Below are positions 27,640-34,496 of a stretch of 34,496 nucleotides of DNA, one piece after another (the first letter of the stretch is position 1; each line of letters starts with the position of its first letter). The position numbers and the translations under genes were made by a program. Under the pieces are notes generated by a model, which worked only from the letters and a program-made list of their open reading frames with translations, made no database searches and was not told where the DNA came from. The stretch is from a virus. The DNA lies in IMG/VR virus record IMGVR_UViG_3300031884_000080, positions 1 to 34,496 of that record; one strand, written 5' to 3'.

Positions 27640-28630
27640 ACAAACTTTCCTGTAGTGTTTTAACAATTTCTGGATTATCTCTTAAATAATCCAAAGCCTT
27701 ATTTCTTCCTTGGAATCTTTCCTCACCTATAGTATACCATGCCCCGCCCTTTTGAATTTTACCCATCATCTCGGCAGCATCAAGTACTTCTCCTACGAAG
27801 TCAACTCCTACACGATCTCCTTGAAAATAGAAGTCGTATTGTCCTGATAATCCCATAGGCCCTAATTTGTTGTAATCAACAATCCAATTGACTGGCCTTC
27901 CAACCTTTTGTTCAATAATCTTATCGCCAACCTGGACTCCAGACTTAATAGCATTTGCATCAGCTTCGGATGCCCATAGTTTGATGACTGTGCTGGAGAA
28001 AAACTTAACCGCCATCCCCCCTGTTGGGATGTGACTTGCATGCATGCTACCGAATTGATTTCTCTGCTGAGAAATAAGAACTAGTAACGTATTTTTATTG
28101 GCGTAGTTGAGCATTTTAACTGCATGAGTCATATCCTTTGCTTCTGCACCAATCTGCTTGGTGTCTTCAAGTTTCTTTAATTCATCACTATCTTTTTCAA
28201 AATAGATTGCTGGAAGCAATGCTGAAATAGAATCAACAACGATAATATCAACTCCCGCCTCCATTAATTGTGTAGCAACATCTACCATATCATTAATGGT
28301 CTTTGCTGAGGAGTAAATAAGAGAAGAGGAATCTACTCCCAAGCCTTCAGCCCACTTAGCATCGTAAGATGCTTCCGAATCAATCCAAGCACAAGTCTTT
28401 CCCTCTTTCTGGGCTAGACTGATCATTTGCAAACAGAATGATGACTTACCAGCAGATTTATTGCCCCAAATCAAAATTTGTCTTCCATAGCCTAGACCGC
28501 CTTTAAGTGCAAGGTTCAAACCTATGCTCGGGGTCTTTTGTCTTTCCGAACTTACATCTGTCGCAAGTTGAATGCGTTGTCTAGTTTTCGGATCAAGTTT
28601 TGATAATATTGCCTCTGATGGATTAGTCAT
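27632..28630 (-). CDS. recA: RecA-like recombinase
   Basis: 332 aa. Walker A GNKSAGKSS (56-64), catalytic-strand region CAWIDSEAS, Walker B ADIIVVDS-type stretch, L1/L2-like loops around GSMHASHIPTGG. It forms filaments on ssDNA for strand exchange and repair. The group of RecA, SSB-like, Cas4-like and RuvC genes gives the phage its own recombination set. Confidence 0.92.
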   Translation of the reverse strand: MTNPSEAILSKLDPKTRQRIQLATDVSSERQKTPSIGLNLALKGGLGYGRQILIWGNKSAGKSSFCLQMISLAQKEGKTCAWIDSEASYDAKWAEGLGVDSSSLIYSSAKTINDMVDVATQLMEAGVDIIVVDSISALLPAIYFEKDSDELKKLEDTKQIGAEAKDMTHAVKMLNYANKNTLLVLISQQRNQFGSMHASHIPTGGMAVKFFSSTVIKLWASEADANAIKSGVQVGDKIIEQKVGRPVNWIVDYNKLGPMGLSGQYDFYFQGDRVGVDFVGEVLDAAEMMGKIQKGGAWYTIGEERFQGRNKALDYLRDNPEIVKTLQESLYE

Positions 28631-28640
28631 TTATTCCTTA

Positions 28641-28880
28641 CTATTCTTCTGATTCTACTTCTGCTTGTTGCTGTGGGACTTCAGTCAACTCAAATGTTAC
28701 TGATTTATCTTCATTTTGTGTAACAGCAATGCTGTATCCACCGTAATTTGCGATCAAGTCTTCCAATGGAATTGTAACCTTGCCCTGATGCTTCAATGTT
28801 GCTGCAAGAATCTGCTCAATACTAATATTAATATTTTGCTCTTCTGGAGCTGCATCCGTATTCTGTACTTCGTCTGTCAT
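28641..28880 (-). CDS. Hypothetical acidic protein, 79 aa
   Basis: Acidic, Gln/Glu-rich ends around a central hydrophobic core (IEQILAATLKHQGKVTIPLE). No family recognised. It overlaps the dnaE stop by four bases and lies before recA, so may be a replication accessory protein. Confidence 0.6.
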   Translation of the reverse strand: MTDEVQNTDAAPEEQNINISIEQILAATLKHQGKVTIPLEDLIANYGGYSIAVTQNEDKSVTFELTEVPQQQAEVESEE

Positions 28881-31800
28881 GCTATATCCTTTACATATTT
28901 AGTTCCGTCATCTAATTGTGCGACGGTTGGTGAACAGAAAGACCCTGCCTTCATCTTTCCTAATGCCAAAGGGTAGACCTTTGGAAAAGCAATTGCACGA
29001 TATAACTCTTTATCTTCATCAGAATAAATTATATGTGCCATCATTTTACCCTGTTTTGTTTTATAGTGTGTGAAATCAACCACAAACTTTTTATCTTCAG
29101 GTACATTTAAATCTTGAGAGTTTAGGTAATCAATAAATGGATCTCCCTTTTTATTAATTACATCTTCTATTGTAACATATCTATGAATTCTATTGTCGCC
29201 TACAAGGAAGAAGTACATGTTACCAGTCTCAATTTGTGTATTTTCTTGATGGAAGATACCAATGGAACCAGTATCATCTACCAACTCAACACGAGACCAT
29301 CCCTTGCCCTTCTTAATTTGTTTAACCATAGCCATAAGAATGTAACAACCCTCTTCAAGAAAATCTTGCAATGGTGTAATCTGAGATTTGATGTATGGCG
29401 TTATGCCACGAGTATCAAATTTAGGAATATTTAGATATTCATAATAGTTCTGAGATTCATTTCCAGTTCTTGGATTATCGTCAAATGTTGCCCCACCAAT
29501 AAGATTAAGTGATGCTATAGCTCTTGAGTTGATCCCTGACTTTTTCGTCCCCGCAATTTCTTGTAGGTGAGCAAATGAATTATATGGTCTAGAAGCGATG
29601 AGCTTCTTTCCAATATTTTCTGAAATAAATTTAACATTCGCAAGACCAAATCTAATGGAGTTACCTTGGATACTGAAATCAAGGTCTGATTCATTGACGT
29701 GAGGGAGTAGGATTTTAATCCCGAGTCTTTTAGCTTCAAGTAGATATTCTGTTCTCGCATCCTTGTCGCCTTCGTTTTTGAGAAGAGCAAATACGAATTC
29801 AAGCGGATAATAATGCTTAAGCCAAGCAGTCCAATAACCGAGCATGCTGTAAGCAACAGCGTGGGAACGGTTAAAAGAATACCCAGCATGCGCCTCAAAA
29901 TCATGCCACAAGTGCTCAGCATCTTCCTTTGAGATGTAATTTTGTGCTCCGCTAACGAACTTGTCACGGAATGTGTCAAACTCTCTTGCATCTTTCTTCT
30001 TTCCAATAATCTTTCTAACCTTATCAGCTTCAGACCAAGACATACCACCTAAGTGTACGCAGGCTTGCATAACCTGTTCCTGATAGATAATAACTCCATA
30101 AGTTCTTTCAGTAAATGGCTTCATGATAGGATGGACATAAGTTACCATCTTTTCTCCACGCTTGCGACCAAGATACTCTGCACCTACAGTGTTCATAGCA
30201 CCTGGACGGACTAGAGCATTTGATGCTACCATATCCTCAAAATTATCTACACCCATCTTAATCAAAAGATTGGTATAGGGAGTCGCTTCTGCCTGGAATA
30301 CACCCTTAGTAAAACCATTTGATAGGTCATAAAAGATATTCTTATCGTCCAATGGCAACGCATTAAGATCAATTGTCTTCTTATGTCTTACCTTGATAAT
30401 ATCAACAGTATCTTTAATAACAGATAATGTCTTAAGGCCAAGTACGTCAAACTTAATCAATCCGATATCTGCTGCTTGATCCATGTCATATGCAACAACT
30501 GGAACTCGTCCAGAAACCTCATCAGTAGCATCCTTACGTGTTTCAATAGGGGCATACTTAGAAATATCTTCATTCGCCACCACAACACCAGCAGCATGCA
30601 TTCCAACTGAACGGATTCTTCCACGCAAATCAGAACCAAACTTGATTACTTCTGGATACTTGTCACGGAACCATGCAGAGTTTGGATTTGTCTCAAACTC
30701 TTCAAAAGTCTCAATGCCCTTCAAAGCCTTATTAACTTCTCCCAATGGGACATCAAAAACTCTCGCTGCATCTCTAACTACGCCCTTATCCTTAAAATAC
30801 TGATAAGTGGAAATTGATGCAACATTTTTAAACTTCTTACGTAGATAATCTTTAACCTCGCCACGGCGACGATCCATAAAGTCTGTATCAATATCTGGAA
30901 AGTCATTACGCTCTGGATTAATAAATCTGAAGAACAGCAAGTCATATTTAATTGGGTCTACTTCTGTAATACCCAATAAATAACAGACTAGAGATCCTGC
31001 TGCAGATCCACGTCCTGGTCCAACAAGGATTTCATTGTCTTTCGCCCAGCGAACCATATCGCCCACAACAAGAAAATAGCTACTAAACTCTTTGTCATGA
31101 ATGACGGAAAGCTCTTCTTCAAGCCTCTCTTTGTACTTCTCATCTTCTAAACCTTTTTCTTTTAAGGAATCATTGCACATCTTGACCAGTTGCTTATGCG
31201 GATCAGACTTAGGCTTTGGAAGCAACTGTAAATTTTCATAAAATTCATAATCTTCAATTTTGTCTGCAATTGCCTGTGAATTAGTATAGATGTCATCTGG
31301 CCATTCACTGCCAAAGTCAGACTTAAGCTCATCAATATTTTGAATGTAAACATTGATGCTTTCAAAAGAGATTGGGCGGTTTGGATACAAGTGGTTAAAT
31401 CGCTCAAAGATATCCTTGAACTTCTTGCCAGACTCATAGTCAACACCGTCAGCCAAATTAGGCTTAGTTGATAGAATCAAAAGTGCTTCTTCTAGTGCCT
31501 TCTGCTCTTTTGTTGCATAGTGACAGTCACCCGTTGCGACCAATTTAATACCGAGAGTATCTCCAATGGCCAACAAAGCACCGTTAATTTCTTTTGGATT
31601 GTGTGATTGAACCTCTAAATAGAAGTCATCTCCGAAACGGTTAGCAAACCAGTTGGCATATTCAACTGCCTTATCCATATCTCCACGTTCAATAGCCTTG
31701 CAAATAAGACCATTTAAGCATCCAGATAAAACAATAATATCGTCGCCATATTCATCAAGAATCTCTAAATCAATTCTAGGCTTGCGATAATATCCTTCTG

Positions 31801-32146
31801 TCCATGCCAATTGGGAAAGCTTTTGTAAATTCTTCAAACCATTTTGGTTTTTAGCAAGTAGAATAATGTGATTGAATACCTGAGTATTATCATCACGCTC
31901 TTTAATATCACGCTTGTCAAAACGATCTGTAGAAGAAATGTATGCTTCAAGACCGAGTATTGGTTTCATTCCCAGCTCTTTTGCTGCAATCTGCATATCT
32001 CTATGAGATGCCAGAGTTCCATGATCTGTTATAGCCATAGAGGTCTGTCCAGCATTTTTAGCTGCAGTCAATAGTTCATGTGGAGAGCATAGCCCGTCCA
32101 TCAAAGAATAATGACTATGCACATGTAGATGTGTAAAATTCACCAA
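28877..32146 (-). CDS. dnaE: DNA polymerase III alpha subunit (DnaE)
   Basis: 1089 aa, near the length of bacterial DnaE. N-terminal PHP domain opens THLHVHSHYSLMDG (5-18). The palm has VGPGRGSAAGS (375-385) and the catalytic PDIDTDF (417-423), and IKFDVLGLKTL provides the third Asp. A helix-hairpin-helix and OB region follow toward the end. It is the phage replicative polymerase. No separate beta clamp is seen here, so it may use the host clamp. Confidence 0.95.
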   Translation of the reverse strand: MVNFTHLHVHSHYSLMDGLCSPHELLTAAKNAGQTSMAITDHGTLASHRDMQIAAKELGMKPILGLEAYISSTDRFDKRDIKERDDNTQVFNHIILLAKNQNGLKNLQKLSQLAWTEGYYRKPRIDLEILDEYGDDIIVLSGCLNGLICKAIERGDMDKAVEYANWFANRFGDDFYLEVQSHNPKEINGALLAIGDTLGIKLVATGDCHYATKEQKALEEALLILSTKPNLADGVDYESGKKFKDIFERFNHLYPNRPISFESINVYIQNIDELKSDFGSEWPDDIYTNSQAIADKIEDYEFYENLQLLPKPKSDPHKQLVKMCNDSLKEKGLEDEKYKERLEEELSVIHDKEFSSYFLVVGDMVRWAKDNEILVGPGRGSAAGSLVCYLLGITEVDPIKYDLLFFRFINPERNDFPDIDTDFMDRRRGEVKDYLRKKFKNVASISTYQYFKDKGVVRDAARVFDVPLGEVNKALKGIETFEEFETNPNSAWFRDKYPEVIKFGSDLRGRIRSVGMHAAGVVVANEDISKYAPIETRKDATDEVSGRVPVVAYDMDQAADIGLIKFDVLGLKTLSVIKDTVDIIKVRHKKTIDLNALPLDDKNIFYDLSNGFTKGVFQAEATPYTNLLIKMGVDNFEDMVASNALVRPGAMNTVGAEYLGRKRGEKMVTYVHPIMKPFTERTYGVIIYQEQVMQACVHLGGMSWSEADKVRKIIGKKKDAREFDTFRDKFVSGAQNYISKEDAEHLWHDFEAHAGYSFNRSHAVAYSMLGYWTAWLKHYYPLEFVFALLKNEGDKDARTEYLLEAKRLGIKILLPHVNESDLDFSIQGNSIRFGLANVKFISENIGKKLIASRPYNSFAHLQEIAGTKKSGINSRAIASLNLIGGATFDDNPRTGNESQNYYEYLNIPKFDTRGITPYIKSQITPLQDFLEEGCYILMAMVKQIKKGKGWSRVELVDDTGSIGIFHQENTQIETGNMYFFLVGDNRIHRYVTIEDVINKKGDPFIDYLNSQDLNVPEDKKFVVDFTHYKTKQGKMMAHIIYSDEDKELYRAIAFPKVYPLALGKMKAGSFCSPTVAQLDDGTKYVKDIA

Positions 32147-32165
32147 TACCCGCCCTTAAATTATA

Positions 32166-32837
32166 TTACCACTCAACAGAAGAAGATGTAGATGACTCTA
32201 CTGCTTCCTCAGAGACGATACCCTTGTAAAAGTTCTCTTGATCTGAATATGGAACGTTGCGAACTGCAACATTCTTCAAATCATACAACTCATACTTTGA
32301 TAGGTCAAGTACTGTTGCACCAGCAGTTGGAAGTGGAATTATGCTATAGTTAGTATCCTTCTCTGTTCCTGTACGCTTAATCTTCCAATCAAGATTGGTG
32401 ATGCTTGCAGTCTCTGCTGCATACTGGCTGATTTCTGCAGTGGCACTCTTAGGGCCAATACCCTGTGACATGATTGCCACATATGGCTCTTCCTTTCCAT
32501 CATTAACTAGTACGTTAATGTAGAAACGTGGCTTAGACTTCCAGCCTGACTTTGGATCACGACGATATTCTTCGCATCCATAGCATTGACCTTCATCTTC
32601 AATTGTGCAGACAGCCTTACGCTTGTAGTCTTTTGGATTTTGATGTTCAATTGCAACGATGCCTAGATCAGCTTCGTTGTTGTAGTTTGGTGAGTCAGGA
32701 TCAATCTCCTGAAGAAAACGGATCTTCAAACTCTGTCCGTCATTTACCTTAAGCCAACGGCCCTTTGGACCGTCATTTGTGTAGTTTGGTTGTTCAATTG
32801 CCTTATTAATTGCATTTAAACCTGTTACGATACCCAT
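32166..32837 (-). CDS. Candidate ssDNA-binding protein
   Basis: 223 aa. An OB-like centre with IRFLQEID, CTIEDEGQCYGCEEY (zinc-type Cys as in gp32-like proteins) and RFYINVLVND, then a Ser/Glu tail ending SSVEW. Position between primase and polymerase fits an ssDNA-binding protein of the T4 gp32 kind. The assignment rests on layout and Cys pattern, not a clear motif. AAGGAGA precedes ATG. Confidence 0.6.
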   Translation of the reverse strand: MGIVTGLNAINKAIEQPNYTNDGPKGRWLKVNDGQSLKIRFLQEIDPDSPNYNNEADLGIVAIEHQNPKDYKRKAVCTIEDEGQCYGCEEYRRDPKSGWKSKPRFYINVLVNDGKEEPYVAIMSQGIGPKSATAEISQYAAETASITNLDWKIKRTGTEKDTNYSIIPLPTAGATVLDLSKYELYDLKNVAVRNVPYSDQENFYKGIVSEEAVESSTSSSVEW

Positions 32838-32857
32838 ATATATTCTCCTTAGTATAG

Positions 32858-32876
32858 AGGGCGATACTTGTGCCCT
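32858..32876 (-). other. 5'-leader hairpin of the SSB/dnaE transcript
   Basis: AGGGC - nine-base loop - GCCCU, starting about four bases after the predicted transcript start. No U-tract after it. Confidence 0.5.
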
Positions 32877-32886
32877 TTGTTATCCT

Positions 32887-32895
32887 ATTATATCA
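32887..32895 (-). promoter_or_regulatory. Extended -10 promoter (TGATATAAT) for SSB, dnaE and recA genes
   Basis: Overlaps the primase stop codon. Predicted start is about 32880. Confidence 0.55.
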
Positions 32896-33855
32896 TCTAT
32901 TAATATATTCAAAATGCGATTCCGCATTCTTTATACATCTTTTTATTTCTTCTTCTGTCAAATCACCCATATCTTTTGCATTATGTGGATATATTACAGA
33001 ATCATCATACACTGCCCAAGAAACATCTTTGTTCTTTAGAGCATTTGCTATTTGGCTTCCTAGTTTTCTACCAGCCTCGTCATTGTCTGTTGCTATAATT
33101 ATAGAAGATGCATATTTGCTTAAATTAGCTAGGTTAGTCTTTGATATGCTACCGCCTAGTGTTGCCACTACATTTGGAAAACCAGCTTGATGAATTCTAA
33201 TCGCATCAAAACAAGATTCAACAACAATAATTTTACCGCCCATTTTTTTTGCTCTATGCAGATTAAACATTGTTTTTTGACGTGGCAAGTTAGTGCTATT
33301 CTTAAAACGTTTTCCTTCTATTGATCTTCCAACAAGCCCGACTGGCAAGCCAGTGGGACTATGGACTGGCACAGTAACCATGCCCAAGTTTTCTGAATAC
33401 CCTAAAGAAAAGTGTGCAATTGATCCTAGGTCAATCCCTCTTGATTCAAAATAGTCTTTTGCTTCTTGACTTTTAAGTAAATCATTATATAGTTTTATAA
33501 GTGTTTCTTCTGGAAACTCTTCAAATTCAACTTCTTCGTCCATAAGCTTAATAAGCTCTTCATCAAAATGCTCAATTCTACTTCTTTCAATAGAAAGTAT
33601 CATCTTGTTAGCCTCTAAACCATTTACCTGACCCACCTTTTCAATAAGGTCTCTTAGGTTTCCCTTTGCATCACAAGATGGGTTATAACAAATATAAAGG
33701 CCTTTGGAATAGCTGACTGCAAATGACGGAGATCTTCTGTTTGAATGGAATGGGCAAAGGCATAAAAAATCTGTAGATGTTTCAGAAACAATCTTCACAC
33801 CAATAGTCTGAAGAACCTCCCGCAATTGCGGTTGGTTATAAGTTTCAAGTATCAT
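32893..33855 (-). CDS. dnaG: DnaG-type primase
   Basis: 320 aa. CHC2-type zinc finger at residues 34-61 (Cys34, His37, Cys56, Cys61; CPFHSNRRSPSF), then TOPRIM with IIVVESCFDAI and IIIATDNDEAGRK as the Glu and Asp-x-Asp metal motifs. It makes RNA primers for the phage polymerase. It lacks a C-terminal helicase-binding domain, typical of short phage primases. Confidence 0.9.
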   Translation of the reverse strand: MILETYNQPQLREVLQTIGVKIVSETSTDFLCLCPFHSNRRSPSFAVSYSKGLYICYNPSCDAKGNLRDLIEKVGQVNGLEANKMILSIERSRIEHFDEELIKLMDEEVEFEEFPEETLIKLYNDLLKSQEAKDYFESRGIDLGSIAHFSLGYSENLGMVTVPVHSPTGLPVGLVGRSIEGKRFKNSTNLPRQKTMFNLHRAKKMGGKIIVVESCFDAIRIHQAGFPNVVATLGGSISKTNLANLSKYASSIIIATDNDEAGRKLGSQIANALKNKDVSWAVYDDSVIYPHNAKDMGDLTEEEIKRCIKNAESHFEYINR

Positions 33856-33859
33856 TGAT

Positions 33860-34138
33860 TTACCTTTTTATAAACTGTTGTCCAGAGAACCCTATGTACT
33901 CTAGAGCCTGCTTCTTACCTAAGTATACACCAAACATAATTAGCGTAAACCCATAAGCGTCTTTCTTTTCTTGATAACTAATTTGCCACTGAGTTTCCAT
34001 ATCTAAAACTGGAACATATCCTCTGGCTTGCATATCTTGTACTAAAAGACGCTCATGCATTTCTCTTAAGCGACTTATATCCTTGTCGCTTTTAATCTGA
34101 CCCGCAGTCATAAACTGATGTATAGTTTTCTTAAGCAT
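33860..34138 (-). CDS. Hypothetical protein, 92 aa
   Basis: Not recognised. Helical with Gln, Lys and Met; no Cys. It stands between the helicase and primase genes with its own promoter, so it may be a replication accessory protein. Confidence 0.58.
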   Translation of the reverse strand: MLKKTIHQFMTAGQIKSDKDISRLREMHERLLVQDMQARGYVPVLDMETQWQISYQEKKDAYGFTLIMFGVYLGKKQALEYIGFSGQQFIKR

Positions 34139-34146
34139 AATGTCTC

Positions 34147-34162
34147 CGTATTTAGTTATACG
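34147..34162 (-). other. 5'-leader hairpin of the 33860-34138 gene
   Basis: CGUAU - AACUAA - AUACG; its base lies at the predicted transcript start (about 34161). Confidence 0.5.
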
Positions 34163-34167
34163 TAGAA

Positions 34168-34176
34168 ATTATATCA
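34168..34176 (-). promoter_or_regulatory. Extended -10 promoter (TGATATAAT) for the primase transcript
   Basis: Located between the helicase tail and the 92-aa gene. No clear -35. Confidence 0.55.
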
Positions 34177-34200
34177 TGCATGAGTGTTAGCACCTAAATT

Positions 34201-34496
34201 TTATGCAGGTGGCTCATACAACTCTTTGATGATACCACGATTCAAATCCCAGTCTAGATAGAAATCAAAATCTGTACCATGACGATTTTTGCGACTTACA
34301 ATCTCCATTACATTTGTATCTGCTGTCTTATGAACAGCAATTGATATATCAGCATCATATTCGATTGCCTTTGACCATGCAACTTGTGATAGCAATGGTG
34401 GTTCATCTTGAGATGAGGCATCATCCATCGTTGCAGCAGTAATATCAATAATAGGAATATTATTTCTTACAGCAAGATTCTTAAACTCACGAGAAA
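34201..34496 (-). CDS. DnaB-like replicative helicase, C-terminal part (cut by window edge)
   Basis: The frame enters from the right edge: SREFKNLAVRNNIPIIDITA, then AWSKAIEYDADISIAVHK and IVSRKNRHGTDFDFYLDWD, as in the last part of the RecA-like domain of DnaB helicases. The Walker motifs lie outside the window. It would unwind the fork ahead of DnaE and recruit the primase. Confidence 0.75.
   Translation of the reverse strand, partial: SREFKNLAVRNNIPIIDITAATMDDASSQDEPPLLSQVAWSKAIEYDADISIAVHKTADTNVMEIVSRKNRHGTDFDFYLDWDLNRGIIKELYEPPA

Overview
This window is a stretch of a double-stranded DNA phage genome, AT-rich by eye, in which every gene I can support is on the minus strand, so the map reads from right to left. 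A WhiB-family protein (5274-5594), the CCxCys and zinc-ribbon small proteins, frequent leaderless-looking starts and a proteasome-like hydrolase point to an actinobacterial host. The low GC makes an AT-rich, possibly freshwater, actinobacterium a reasonable inference, but nothing in the sequence names the host.

Layout from right (transcribed first) to left. 34496-25222 is replication and recombination: the tail of a DnaB-like helicase, DnaG-type primase, a candidate ssDNA-binding protein, DNA polymerase III alpha (DnaE), RecA, a Cas4-like nuclease and a RuvC-like resolvase with small zinc proteins between them. 25235-22317 holds a 48-aa HTH protein, an FmdB-like zinc ribbon and the two terminase subunits. 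22298-21186 is a secreted, coiled-coil surface-type protein with a clear signal peptide. 21121-18426 is a lysis block: small membrane proteins, a CHAP-plus-peptidoglycan-binding endolysin, an HNH protein and a permuted NlpC/P60 hydrolase. 18410-17048 carries a capsid-associated-looking protein and Hsp20. A candidate structured ncRNA and tRNA-Ile(TAU) follow. 16766-12855 is a sugar and surface module: nucleotide-sugar dehydrogenase, fucosyltransferase-like protein, SGNH hydrolase and JmjC/cupin oxygenase.

12679-10419 is a dense array of 25 tRNA genes. With tRNA-Ile(TAU) at 16820 and tRNA-Arg(UCU) at 8478 the window encodes 27 tRNAs that together cover all 20 amino acids, including an initiator-like tRNA-Met. 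The array is cut into transcription units by consensus promoters, each followed by a short leader and an intrinsic terminator. In two leaders a mini-ORF stops exactly at the start of a segment able to pair with the terminator's 5' arm. One mini-ORF has 6 Asn codons in 28 and lies upstream of tRNA-Asn. This looks like ribosome-mediated attenuation of phage tRNA operons and is the main discovery candidate here.

10385-66 is mostly virion surface proteins, Dps, small zinc proteins, a DNA-repair glycosylase, WhiB, thioredoxin, a proteasome/HslV-like hydrolase, GroES, a DUF4406-type fusion and ThyX. Together the genes suggest a large virulent phage that brings its own replisome, tRNA set, nucleotide synthesis and protein-quality tools. 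Many predicted transcripts start at, or within a few bases of, the base of a stem-loop, and several others appear leaderless (TATAAT, 6 bases, ATG).
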